Source: JAFGSG01 sp964626055 (GTDB lineage: Bacteria > Spirochaetota > UBA4802 > JAFGDQ01). From it: a stretch of DNA of 26,287 nucleotides. The stretch spans positions 1-26,287 of the forward strand of contig CAZVDF010000044.1 in the NCBI GenBank assembly GCA_964626055.1. Reading direction: 5' to 3'. This document shows, in pieces, positions 1 through 7,219 of this stretch (position 1 is its first letter; the number at the start of each line of letters is the position of its first letter). The translations under genes and the position numbers were made by a program. Below the pieces are notes generated by a model. The model saw nothing but the letters and a program-made list of their open reading frames with translations. It was not told where the DNA came from and searched no databases.

Positions 1-55
1 GCGTACGCCCACCAGACCCTGAACCTGGCGCGTCTACCAATTCCGCCATCGCGGC
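1..55 (-). tRNA. tRNA-Leu (anticodon CAG), 3' part cut by window edge
   Basis: Read on the minus strand, the 5' acceptor strand GCCGCGA is followed by TGGCGGAATTGGTAGACGCG, the typical D-arm of bacterial leucine tRNAs. A five-pair anticodon stem (CCAGG/TCTGG) closes a seven-base loop with anticodon CAG at 19-21. The long variable arm that marks Leu/Ser/Tyr tRNAs begins at about position 12 and is cut by the window edge. The T-arm and 3' end lie outside. Confidence 0.93.
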
Positions 56-168
56 GCAATGTAACTCTATTTATACAATTGCTATATTTTTACAAGTAAA
101 ATATACAATTAGATAAATTAATTCAAGACAAAATTTTTATTGATTTAATGTGTTGCCTTTTTATCGAT

Positions 169-186
169 GCCCCTTGGGCAAGGGGC
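169..186. repeat. GC-rich hairpin between the tRNA and a small gene
   Basis: A perfect seven-pair stem (GCCCCTT/AAGGGGC) closes a four-base loop. The bases just before it (161-168, TTATCGAT) also precede hairpins in the two dispersed repeats at 6821 and 13504. It may therefore be a remnant of the same element or a weak terminator. No convincing T-run follows on either strand. Confidence 0.4.
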
Positions 187-226
187 GGATTTTCTATTTA
201 CATCTTAATATAATATCTAATATCAT

Positions 227-556
227 ATGGACAGACAGAAAAAAGCGGGCATAATATTAATTATTATCGGATTATTCATTTCATTAGGCGCTCTGCCTTT
301 TGTATCGGGCTGGTCGGATAAAAAAGGCTTTATAGATAATTTTCTGGATGTCGGCGTTCAGATACGCGAAGAAAAAGCGGAAGCACCTGCTCCGAAGACA
401 GCTCAAAATTCAAAATTAAAAGATAACAAAATTCTCTCTCTCAATCTCACTCCTTCAAAAATCCCGTTCAGATATTTCCTGGCTGTTACTTTTATTTTAG
501 CATTTATCGGCTATGTAAAAATCGACTCCTCAAGGAAAAAAAATAGCCCTTCTTGA
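227..556 (+). CDS. small membrane protein of unknown function
   Basis: This gene encodes 109 residues with a hydrophobic segment at about 8-29 and a second at about 83-97. The middle is a polar, Lys/Ala/Pro-rich stretch of about 50 residues. The likely arrangement is two membrane spans with a hydrophilic loop, ending in a basic Ser/Lys tail. I recognise no family. It stands alone on the plus strand, converging with the decarboxylase beta gene. Its last codons and stop fall inside the hairpin that appears to terminate that opposite-strand operon. No strong Shine-Dalgarno site is visible before the ATG, so the gene is plausible rather than certain. Confidence 0.55.
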   Translation: MDRQKKAGIILIIIGLFISLGALPFVSGWSDKKGFIDNFLDVGVQIREEKAEAPAPKTAQNSKLKDNKILSLNLTPSKIPFRYFLAVTFILAFIGYVKIDSSRKKNSPS

Positions 557-567
557 AAAGGGCTATT
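536..567 (-). terminator. intrinsic terminator of the acyl-CoA/decarboxylase operon
   Basis: A ten-pair stem (542-551 with 558-567, AATAGCCCTT/AAGGGCTATT) closes a six-base loop. On the minus strand it is followed by eight T residues (A536-A543 on the plus strand). It lies 32 bases beyond the stop of the decarboxylase beta gene, the position expected for the end of that transcript. The stem also contains the 3' end of the converging small gene at 227-556. Confidence 0.8.
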
Positions 568-599
568 GCGTGAAAATTATTTGTTCGTTTGCTGAAAAG

Positions 600-1739
600 T
601 TATATCAATCCTATGCCTTTCAATACAGAGAGCATAACTGCCGCTGCCATTACAGAACCAACCTGGCCGCCGGCATTTGCGCCCATCGCGTGCATAAGAA
701 GGAAGCTCTTTTTGTTATACTTCTGTCCTTCTCTCTGAACAACCCGTGCTGACATCGGGAAAGCGGATATCCCCGCTGCACCGATTAAAGGATTTACTCT
801 TCCGCCTGTAACCAGATAAAGCACTTTTCCAAAAAGTACGCCGCAAACCGTATCAAGACAGATAGCCACAAAACCGAGCACCAGGATAATTAGAGTAGTC
901 TTCTGAACAAAAACCGGGCCGCTCATTGTTGCGCCGATCGAAATACCTAACATGAGAGTAACAATATTCGCTATTTCATTCTCTGCAGCTTTTGTAAGCC
1001 TTGAAACAGCGCCAGATTCTTTCATAAAATTGCCGAGCATGATGGTTCCGAGAAGCGGAAGGCCCTTGGGAGCGATAAGACCGCCGACAATTGTTATAAC
1101 TATCGGGAATAACAGCTTTGTCGTGTTTGAAACCGTTCTGTGCGTGGTCTTCATTATTGTCTCGCGCTCTTTCTTTGATGTTAGCGCTCTCATGATCGGC
1201 GGCTGAAGAAGCGGGACAAGAGACATGTAAGAATAAGCAGCTACGGATACAGGCCCAAGTAGATGAGGCGCATACTGCGACGCGACATAAATTACCGTCG
1301 GGCCGTCGCATGCTCCGATAATACCGATTGTAACTGCGTCTTTTTCCGGGAAACCGAGAGCAAGCGCAAGGAAAAGAGTTAAGAAAATTCCGAACTGCCC
1401 CGCTGCGCCGAGCAGGAATGTGTACGGATGCTCAAGCACAGGCCCGAAATCCGTCATAGCGCCGATTCCGACGAATATCAAAAGAGGGAAAAGTTCGGTT
1501 ATAATGCCGAAATCATAAATAATCCTTAAGAAACCATGCGGTTCCATAAGATCGGCTAATGGAATATTTACCAGAATACATCCAAATCCAATTGGGACCA
1601 ATAATAAAGGCTCGAAACCTTTTTTAATTCCCAGGTACATTAATACACCGCCGATAATTATCATTAGAATATTCGAATAATCTAAATTTACAAAACCAGC
1701 GATCAGACCCTGTAAACCGCTTAAAAATGCATCAGCCAT
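600..1739 (-). CDS. sodium-translocating decarboxylase, beta subunit (OadB/GcdB/MmdB family)
   Basis: This 379-residue, highly hydrophobic protein is the membrane carboxybiotin decarboxylase of sodium-pumping decarboxylases. It removes CO2 from the biotin carrier and exports Na+. Family hallmarks are FVGIGAMTDFGP at 89-100, GACDGPT at 142-148 (its Asp matches the Na+-binding Asp of OadB), GAAGISAFPMSAR in the last third, and HAMGANAGGQVGS near the C-terminus. Length is normal for the family. A strong AGGAGG site precedes the ATG, which overlaps the end of the gamma gene by eight bases, so the two are translationally coupled. The sequence alone does not say whether the substrate is oxaloacetate, glutaconyl-CoA or methylmalonyl-CoA. 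The acyl-CoA genes upstream favour a CoA ester. No alpha subunit or biotin carrier is in the window. Confidence 0.93.
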   Translation of the reverse strand: MADAFLSGLQGLIAGFVNLDYSNILMIIIGGVLMYLGIKKGFEPLLLVPIGFGCILVNIPLADLMEPHGFLRIIYDFGIITELFPLLIFVGIGAMTDFGPVLEHPYTFLLGAAGQFGIFLTLFLALALGFPEKDAVTIGIIGACDGPTVIYVASQYAPHLLGPVSVAAYSYMSLVPLLQPPIMRALTSKKERETIMKTTHRTVSNTTKLLFPIVITIVGGLIAPKGLPLLGTIMLGNFMKESGAVSRLTKAAENEIANIVTLMLGISIGATMSGPVFVQKTTLIILVLGFVAICLDTVCGVLFGKVLYLVTGGRVNPLIGAAGISAFPMSARVVQREGQKYNKKSFLLMHAMGANAGGQVGSVMAAAVMLSVLKGIGLI

Positions 1740-1893
1740 TGTTTGCTCCTCCTTTTCCAGCTTCTTCTTTTTCCGGACGATACGGGAAAATTTTCTTCAG
1801 TACTGCCATAATAAGACTGAAAATAATGAGAGTTGCGATAGTCCCTCCCATTCCGACAACCAGCATCGTAATGCCAAAAGTCATTCTATCCAT
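1732..1893 (-). CDS. sodium-translocating decarboxylase, gamma subunit (OadG-like), 53 aa
   Basis: This short minus-strand gene encodes 53 residues. An N-terminal membrane helix (about 7-33) contains the Gly-rich GITMLVVGMGGT region, and a charged tail with PEKEEAGKGG follows. This is the usual shape of OadG-type gamma subunits, which hold the alpha and beta subunits together. A GAGGTGA site lies six bases before the ATG. Its TGA stop is inside the first codons of the beta gene (ATGGCTGA overlap). The order gamma-then-beta and the tight coupling support the call. The tail lacks an obvious His-rich zinc site. It is short for an OadG but within the range of such subunits. Confidence 0.85.
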   Translation of the reverse strand: MDRMTFGITMLVVGMGGTIATLIIFSLIMAVLKKIFPYRPEKEEAGKGGANNG

Positions 1894-1955
1894 ACTGATC
1901 ACCTCAATAAAATAGTTTGAAACTTATTCTAAACCTTCTGTGAAACAGAATTTAA

Positions 1956-1974
1956 CCCCGCCTTTCGGACGGGG
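1956..1974. terminator. GC-rich hairpin between hydratase and gamma-subunit genes
   Basis: CCCCGCC pairs with GGACGGGG (one bulged A) across a four-base loop, 28 bases past the hydratase stop. The minus-strand tail (TTAAATTCTGTTT) is only moderately T-rich. A second small dyad (1936-1950, TTCTGT/ACAGAA) follows. It could be a weak terminator or an mRNA processing site separating the hydratase from the decarboxylase subunits. Confidence 0.45.
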
Positions 1975-2001
1975 CTATCCGGTAATTAGAATTCTCTTTA
2001 A

Positions 2002-2781
2002 TTATTTATTCTGCCACTTGGGCGGCCTCTTTTCCATGAAGGAAACAATGCCCTCAACCGCGTCCTTGGTGCTCATCAGCTTCTTTAAATACAGTTTTTC
2101 AATGTTATCGATATGTTCATTATATCTCTTTATTATATCTATCCTTACTGCCTCGTTGGCTATCCGGATGGAAGATGCGCTCAGCGGCAGTATTCTTTTG
2201 GTGACGAAAGTGTCTATGGCTTTATCCAGAGCGGCAGCGTCATCCGCCGTTTCATTGATACAATTAAAGGTATAAAGCTCTTCCGCCGATTTTGCTGCGC
2301 CGGTCAAAACCATCTGGGATGCTATTTTATCCCCCACTACAAGAGGAAGCAGTATTGAGCCCGGAGGAGGGAAAACGGCGAGCTTGATCTCTGCAAAAGC
2401 AAATGAAGCTTTTTTCTCGGCAAAGATAAAATTACAGGCGAGCACAACTTCAAAAGCGCCTCCAAGGCAATTGCCTCTTACCCGGGCCAGCACAGGCACG
2501 GGGCAAGTCAGAATTTTACCGATAAACTTATTGAACTTGGTTATCATTGAATCGCATCTGTCGGGCGTATGCTCCTGCACGCTTGCCCCGAAGCTGAAAT
2601 GATCCCCGGCCCCTGTCAGAATTACAAGTTTCTTGTTCGGATCTTTGGCAGCTTTATCCAGCTGGACCGCTAATTCGGCCATAGCTGCTTCGCTTACGAT
2701 GTTAGCGGGCGCAGGACCTATTACAAGCTCCGTTACGGCGCCGTTGTATTTTTCATTAACCTGAACGAGAGTTTCTCCCAT
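2002..2781 (-). CDS. crotonase-family hydratase, possibly cyclohexa-1,5-dienecarbonyl-CoA hydratase-like
   Basis: This is a 259-residue enoyl-CoA hydratase/isomerase fold protein. The two oxyanion-hole segments are FSFGASVQEH (62-71) and GNCLGGAFE (103-111). The second catalytic-Glu region is FAEIKLAVFPPP, with Glu131. The GASVQEH and AVFPPPGS wording resembles, from memory, the dienoyl-CoA hydratases of anaerobic benzoate degradation more than ordinary fatty-acid crotonases. That assignment is tentative. An AAGGAGG site nine bases before the ATG fixes the start. It lies in the middle of the acyl-CoA gene set, downstream of the thiolase/DUF35 pair and upstream of the decarboxylase subunits. 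It would hydrate an unsaturated acyl-CoA in the cytoplasm. Confidence 0.82.
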   Translation of the reverse strand: MGETLVQVNEKYNGAVTELVIGPAPANIVSEAAMAELAVQLDKAAKDPNKKLVILTGAGDHFSFGASVQEHTPDRCDSMITKFNKFIGKILTCPVPVLARVRGNCLGGAFEVVLACNFIFAEKKASFAFAEIKLAVFPPPGSILLPLVVGDKIASQMVLTGAAKSAEELYTFNCINETADDAAALDKAIDTFVTKRILPLSASSIRIANEAVRIDIIKRYNEHIDNIEKLYLKKLMSTKDAVEGIVSFMEKRPPKWQNK

Positions 2782-2856
2782 ATTAATAAACCTCCTTTAT
2801 TTTTTAAAGGTTTCCTTTTAAAATAGTTCATTAAATATTTAAACCATAAAAGCACC

Positions 2857-2892
2857 AAGACACAAAGAACGATAATCAATCCTTTGTGTCTT
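2857..2892. repeat. 11-bp inverted repeat (AAGACACAAAG/CTTTGTGTCTT)
   Basis: Perfect 11-base arms at 2857-2867 and 2882-2892 are separated by 14 bases, in the 140-base gap between the DUF35 gene and the hydratase gene. It may act as an mRNA stem-loop or a weak terminator inside the operon. No T-run follows on the minus strand. The word CACCAAGACACAAAG looks like a repeat type scattered through many genomes. Confidence 0.6.
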
Positions 2893-2921
2893 TAAGTTCC
2901 GATTACAGATAATATATATTA

Positions 2922-3353
2922 TCAAGCTTTCTGAAATACAAAATTTATCTGTCCGTTAGGCAGTTTGTTGGATACCGTTTTCATGTCCATGCCTATTTTC
3001 AGCTCGTTTTCCGGAACATCCTTCGCAATTCTTCCGAATACCTTAAAATCGCCGTAATCAAGAAGCGCAATGCTGTAAGGCAGATCGCCTTCGAACCCTA
3101 TGGGACCGTACTGAAGTTTGCTATAGGAAACCAGCTTGCCGTTCCCTTTAACTTCCACCCATTCCATATCATGGGTCATATCATTAAAACAGTCATATCT
3201 CGGAGGAAAATAAACAGTACCGCACTTTTTGCATTTGGTCGTCATTATTTTTCCTTCTCCAAGATATTTAATGAAGTCATTAACTTTCGTTGTTGCGGTA
3301 AAACTTACTGTCCCGAAAACCTTAAATCTATCGTCTTTTTGTTTTTCAGCCAT
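2922..3353 (-). CDS. DUF35 (zinc ribbon plus OB-fold) acyl-CoA-associated protein
   Basis: This gene encodes 143 residues. The N-terminal rubredoxin-like zinc ribbon has CKKCG at 41-45 and PPRYDC at 50-55. It is followed by an OB-fold domain (about 62-143) with the usual GKLVSYSKL and PYSIALLDYGDFKVFGRI segments. DUF35 proteins accompany SCP-x type thiolases or HMG-CoA synthases and help bind or channel acyl-CoA. The neighbour 15 bases upstream is exactly such a thiolase. One metal ligand is unusual: Asp58 stands where the fourth Cys is expected (C-x2-C-x10-C-x2-D). A GAGGTGG site five bases before the ATG supports the start. Family assignment is firm; the exact substrate is unknown. Confidence 0.88.
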   Translation of the reverse strand: MAEKQKDDRFKVFGTVSFTATTKVNDFIKYLGEGKIMTTKCKKCGTVYFPPRYDCFNDMTHDMEWVEVKGNGKLVSYSKLQYGPIGFEGDLPYSIALLDYGDFKVFGRIAKDVPENELKIGMDMKTVSNKLPNGQINFVFQKA

Positions 3354-3368
3354 TTTTCCACCTCTATG

Positions 3369-4541
3369 TTATATTCCAAGTATTGTTACGTTTCCGTAAA
3401 GACCGACGCCGCCGACATTGTGAACCAGTCCGATCTTCGGATTTTTAACCTGAATAGCTCCGGCTTCGCCTCTTAACTGAAGCACTATCGTTCTCACCTG
3501 CGATCCGCCTGTTGCTCCTATCGGATGTCCTTTGGAGAGCAGTCCGCCGTCGACATTTACCGGTATTTTCCCTTCTTTATATGTCTCTTTGTTCCTGATC
3601 AATTCCTTGGCTTCGCCCGGTTTTGCAAAACCGAGAGCCTCGTAAGCCAGAACTTCCGCGATGGTAAAGCAGTCGTGTACCTCCGCCACGTTTATGTCTT
3701 TCGGCTTTACGCCTGCCATTTTAAAAGCCTGCTCTCCGGCTATCTTTGCGGCAACAAGCTCTGTTAATGAGCTTCTGTTGGCAATATTAACGCTCTGGCT
3801 CGCGGCCCCTACGCCGAGGATCCATACGGGTTTTTTGCTGAATTTCTTCGCCACTTTTTCACTGGCAACTATCATGCATGAGCTTCCGTCCGCGTTTGCG
3901 CAGCAATCGCCGACTCTAAGCGGGCTCGATACGGGATCAGCCATTCTGTGATCCGGATGCGGCGTGAAATCCTCGAATTTTACAGGTTTCCTGTAAATTG
4001 CTTTCTCATTCAGCTGGCCGTATGTCGCGGATTTAACTCTGACAAGCGCCAGATCGTCTATTGAAAAATCCTTATACTTCGCCAGATACGCCTGGGCGTG
4101 CATCGCATAATACGCCGGCATCATTGTGCCGTACGGACTTTCCCACTGAATGTCGCCGCCGCGGCCCATTCTTTCCTGCGATTCTTTTGATGAAATCTCG
4201 GACATCTTCTGGAAACCTACTACAGCCACGCAATCATGCAGACCGGACGCGACCAGTGAATACGCGAGCTTGAGTCCCGTGCTGCTGGACGAACACAATG
4301 TCTCGACATAAAATGTAGGCTGAGGATTAAGCCCAAAATATTCAGCTAAAACCCCGGCAGGGGATCTTTGTTTATCATATTCAGGGGCCGAGCAAATTAC
4401 TGTAGCATCAATATCTTTTGCGGATATCTGTGCATCATTCATTGCTTCGCTGAAACCTTCAAATGCCAGCTCTCTTATTGACCCGGGATATTCACGGACA
4501 AAAGAGCTCTGACCGACACCTATTATCGCTACTTTACCCAT
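3369..4541 (-). CDS. thiolase, SCP-x / lipid-transfer type (acetyl-CoA C-acyltransferase)
   Basis: This 390-residue thiolase has the nucleophilic Cys83 in ETLCSSSSTG, His289 in VAEVHDCFT and His339 in SKGHPIGATGG. It ends with the HNVGG motif of the SCP-x subgroup in place of the CxG loop of classical thiolases. It would cleave a 3-oxoacyl-CoA with CoA to give acetyl-CoA, or run in reverse. Subgroup members often need a DUF35 partner, which is the next gene 15 bases downstream. An AGAGGT site about seven bases before the ATG supports the start. The gap to the upstream dehydrogenase is 77 bases with no convincing terminator, consistent with one operon. Confidence 0.9.
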   Translation of the reverse strand: MGKVAIIGVGQSSFVREYPGSIRELAFEGFSEAMNDAQISAKDIDATVICSAPEYDKQRSPAGVLAEYFGLNPQPTFYVETLCSSSSTGLKLAYSLVASGLHDCVAVVGFQKMSEISSKESQERMGRGGDIQWESPYGTMMPAYYAMHAQAYLAKYKDFSIDDLALVRVKSATYGQLNEKAIYRKPVKFEDFTPHPDHRMADPVSSPLRVGDCCANADGSSCMIVASEKVAKKFSKKPVWILGVGAASQSVNIANRSSLTELVAAKIAGEQAFKMAGVKPKDINVAEVHDCFTIAEVLAYEALGFAKPGEAKELIRNKETYKEGKIPVNVDGGLLSKGHPIGATGGSQVRTIVLQLRGEAGAIQVKNPKIGLVHNVGGVGLYGNVTILGI

Positions 4542-4618
4542 AATATAACCTCTTTATAATATTAAAATTTAATTCTTTTTAAACGAATGCAGCAACATCG
4601 GTTAAATAACCGTCCGGT

Positions 4619-5371
4619 CTATGTCATTCCGTATCCGCCGTCAACACACAGAAGCTGGCCGGTAACATATCTTGAATCGTCCGAAGCGAAGAAAACGAAA
4701 GCCGGAACAACGTCTTCCGGATCTGCGTATTTGTTCAGAAGAATGCGTCTTAAATATATTTCCCTGAGCTTTTCATCGTTCTGAAGAGTGGATGTCATCT
4801 CGGTTGTGACAATACCCAGTGAAATTACATTTGCAGTTACATTGAACTTTGCAAGCTCCCTTGCGGCCGATTTTGTCAGAGTAACAACCCCGCCCTTTGC
4901 CGCAGCATAATGTATCTGTCCTGTGGTGCCCACAATACCGGCTACAGATGTAACGTTTACTATACGGCCGTACTTCTGCTCCATAAAATATTTAGATGCG
5001 GCTTTTATGCAATGCCACGGCCCCTTCATCTGAACGTCCACGACTTCATTCCAGAGCTCCTCGCTCAGCTTATGAAGCATCGCCGGCTTCGAAATCCCTG
5101 CGTTATTAACGAGAATATGGATGGAACCGAAATTCTGTACGCAGGCATCCACAATCTTCTGTGCATCCTCCCACTTTGAAACATCGCCTTTAACCGCGAC
5201 TGCTTTTCTGCCTATGCCTTTAACCATTTCCACAACTTCATTCGCAGCTTTTTCATTGCCGGCATAATTGACGATTACGTTCGCGCCTTCCTTCGCATAA
5301 GCCAGACAAATAGCGCGGCCGACACCTCTTCCGCCGCCTGTTATAACGGCATTTTTTCCTTCCAATTTCAT
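4619..5371 (-). CDS. short-chain dehydrogenase/reductase (FabG-like)
   Basis: This 250-residue classical SDR has the Rossmann nucleotide-binding motif TGGGRGVG at 11-18, NNAG at 89-92, and the catalytic set Ser142, Tyr155 and Lys159 (YAAAK). The C-terminal SDDSRYVTGQ...VDGG segment is also typical. Family members oxidise 3-hydroxyacyl-CoA or reduce 3-oxoacyl substrates with NAD(P)H. As first gene of a set with hydratase and thiolase, a 3-hydroxyacyl-CoA dehydrogenase role is the simplest inference. A GAGAGGT site before the ATG supports the start. The acidic residue that would show NAD preference was not resolved. It is followed by the thiolase on the same strand. Confidence 0.9.
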   Translation of the reverse strand: MKLEGKNAVITGGGRGVGRAICLAYAKEGANVIVNYAGNEKAANEVVEMVKGIGRKAVAVKGDVSKWEDAQKIVDACVQNFGSIHILVNNAGISKPAMLHKLSEELWNEVVDVQMKGPWHCIKAASKYFMEQKYGRIVNVTSVAGIVGTTGQIHYAAAKGGVVTLTKSAARELAKFNVTANVISLGIVTTEMTSTLQNDEKLREIYLRRILLNKYADPEDVVPAFVFFASDDSRYVTGQLLCVDGGYGMT

Positions 5372-5754
5372 GAGTAACCTCTCTGTTTCTAAAATAATTT
5401 TGGGAACTTTATTTTATGAGTATAAAGTTATATATAAGTCTAACGGCAAAGCCCGACAACAGGCTCTTTCAATGTAATAACCGGTTTTATCAATTGCAGG
5501 CGCAGCCTAATAAAAAAAATTATAGAATGATATTATTCTGCGGATTATTTTTCAAATAATAACAGGCTTTTATAACAACAATACAGTCAAAATGTAATTA
5601 TATAATCAGGATAATATTTTAAGATTGTATTTATGTGTCAAGTGAAAAAATCCCGTAAACCGGCAGGCAAAATAATAATTTTAGTTATTTTCTGATGTAT
5701 TCCAATTTATCGTTAATCACTAATATGTACCTATAATTTTGAGATGGCTTCTCA
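5372..5754. other. gene-free A/T-rich gap (383 bases)
   Basis: Apart from the possible promoter at 5431-5459, I see only short, unconvincing reading frames and A/T-rich sequence. The right part is the 3' flank of the EamA gene, without a clear terminator. Confidence 0.5.
5431..5459 (-). promoter_or_regulatory. possible promoter for the acyl-CoA operon
   Basis: On the minus strand TTGTCG (5459-5454), a 17-base spacer and TATATA (5436-5431) lie about 60 bases before the dehydrogenase start. The -35 match is partial. The region is A/T-rich, so chance matches are likely. Confidence 0.3.
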
Positions 5755-6660
5755 TTAAGCGGGTATCTTATTCTTTCTATTTAACTTATAATTTACACAA
5801 TATACCCCGATGCAGACAAGAACAAGCCCCAGCGCAAGGCCGAATGTCAGTTCTTCATTATAGAATAACACGCCAAAAAATACTCCGAATATAGGAGTAA
5901 GAAAAGTGAAGACGGAAAGCTTTGCAACAGGATACAGGTAAATTAATTTGAACCAGACAAAGTACGATATAAATGCGACTATAACGGACTGATAAAACAG
6001 AGAAGCCGCGATATATATATTAAAGTCCTTTACCCATGTATCTTCAAGAATAAACGCGCATATAAGAATAATAGGCACAGAAAAGACCAGCTGATACAGG
6101 AACGTGTTGATTGCATGAACTTTTTCCGCAAGGAACTTTTTTATATAAACGGTAGTTGCCCCCCAGAATACGGCAGCTATAATAGCGAGAAGATCGCCTA
6201 AGAGCATATATTTATTATAGACGGTCGGCTTTCCCCTGAATACGAAATAAATACCGAGAAATGCCAGCACCAGACCGATCGTTTTCAGCGTATTCAGCTT
6301 CTCTTTTAAAAATATCTGCGCGCCTATCGCGACTATAAAAGGCGAAAGATACATAAAGATTACCGACCTGGCGGAATCGGTGAAAAGAAGGCCAAAATAC
6401 AGGCATACGAATTCAAGTCCGAAGAAAAGGCCTATCATTGCGCCGTGAAAAAGCAAAATGCCTTTGTGGAACAGCTTTTGTTTAATCGCCAGGCAGTACG
6501 CTATTCCGCAGACAGATGCTATAGCAGAGCGAAGGAAGGATGTAAATACAGGCGACAGACCCGTGTTTGAAAATTTGATAGCCGAATAATTAAAGCCCCA
6601 GAGAAGCGTGAGAACGAGTATAAGCAAAAAACCCTTTGTATCAATGTTTTCTTTTGTCAT
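5755..6660 (-). CDS. EamA/DMT-family transporter, about ten membrane helices
   Basis: This is a 301-residue, highly hydrophobic protein made of two repeated EamA units (about 10-145 and 155-292). The first has LTLLWGFNYSAIKFS and the second AAVFWGATTVYIKKF, the paired W-G-x-x motifs of drug/metabolite exporters of the inner membrane. The substrate cannot be predicted; relatives export amino acids or metabolites. The in-frame codons before the ATG include a stop (TAA) three codons upstream, so this ATG is the first possible. The ribosome site is weak. It points away from the liv operon, with a shared control region of about 560 bases. Confidence 0.9.
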   Translation of the reverse strand: MTKENIDTKGFLLILVLTLLWGFNYSAIKFSNTGLSPVFTSFLRSAIASVCGIAYCLAIKQKLFHKGILLFHGAMIGLFFGLEFVCLYFGLLFTDSARSVIFMYLSPFIVAIGAQIFLKEKLNTLKTIGLVLAFLGIYFVFRGKPTVYNKYMLLGDLLAIIAAVFWGATTVYIKKFLAEKVHAINTFLYQLVFSVPIILICAFILEDTWVKDFNIYIAASLFYQSVIVAFISYFVWFKLIYLYPVAKLSVFTFLTPIFGVFFGVLFYNEELTFGLALGLVLVCIGVYCVNYKLNRKNKIPA

Positions 6661-6720
6661 ACACTTTTACGCTATAGAACAATATGCACCGGATCTATTA
6701 TTCTATTACCCTCCTTATAA

Positions 6721-6852
6721 ATAAAATTCCCCCGGGCAAGCCCCCGGCCGAAGGTGACGTACCGGCCGCCACTTTCGGTGTCGGGGGGGGGTATTATGTT
6801 TCAAGGCCTTGGAATAAATATTATCGATCCGCCTATCCTTCCGGTAGCGCGG
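6721..6852. repeat. dispersed GC-rich repeat, copy A
   Basis: This is the first of two related elements; the other is at 13426-13532. Shared blocks are ATAAAAT then CCCCCGGG-CAAGCCCCCG, an exact 18-base block starting at 6755 (TGACGTACCGGCCGCCAC), TTCGG-GTCGG, GTATTATGTTTC at 6791-6802, and TTATCGAT at 6821-6828 followed by an imperfect hairpin. CCGAAGGTG (from 6748) can pair with CACTTTCGG (from 6770), and the CGGG-CAAG-CCCG part can also fold. It contains a run of nine G (6783-6791). It lies in the divergent region between the EamA and livK genes. A REP/MITE-like element or a structured RNA are both possible. Confidence 0.75.
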
Positions 6853-7219
6853 AGAAAAATTTCCATTAAAAATTATTATAAAAAATTTGTCTTTCAGAAG
6901 GAGTACTCTTGCTGCCTAAATGTATTTTTTTTATTTTCTCAGGTCAACGCCCAATGTCAAGATTAATATTCAGAACGCATTTAAAAACCTATCCGGTAAA
7001 ATATTTCATTCGAGCAATTACAGGTCGTCTTAAAAAAATATTAAGGCAAAACGATAAAATATTCTTTTAAAAAATATAAACCACTTTCGGGAAATTAAAT
7101 AATTAAGGGCTTTTTAAAACACAATAGTAGTTGACAATTTAACTATTTTATCTATGTGATTTATTACCTGGTCTGCAGGTCAATGTCTGTAATTTAAAAA
7201 TTACGAGAAGAGGGAAGAT
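6853..7219. other. A/T-rich control region upstream of livK
   Basis: Beyond the repeat this 367-base stretch holds no convincing gene. It contains a candidate promoter near 7131 and the livK ribosome-binding site (GAGGGAAG) just before 7220. Confidence 0.5.
7131..7158 (+). promoter_or_regulatory. candidate livK promoter
   Basis: A perfect TTGACA at 7131-7136 is followed after 16 bases by TATGTG (7153-7158), a poor -10 match. It lies about 60 bases before the livK start. The -35 is convincing, the -10 is not. Confidence 0.4.

Noticed and set aside
952..1311. Frames on both strands inside the decarboxylase beta gene
   Set aside because: They are shadows of a gene with intact family motifs; no ribosome sites.
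6684..6966. Overlapping plus-strand frames across repeat copy A
   Set aside because: They run through the G-rich palindromic repeat in more than one frame, have no good ribosome site and no protein-like pattern; the repeat explains the openness.
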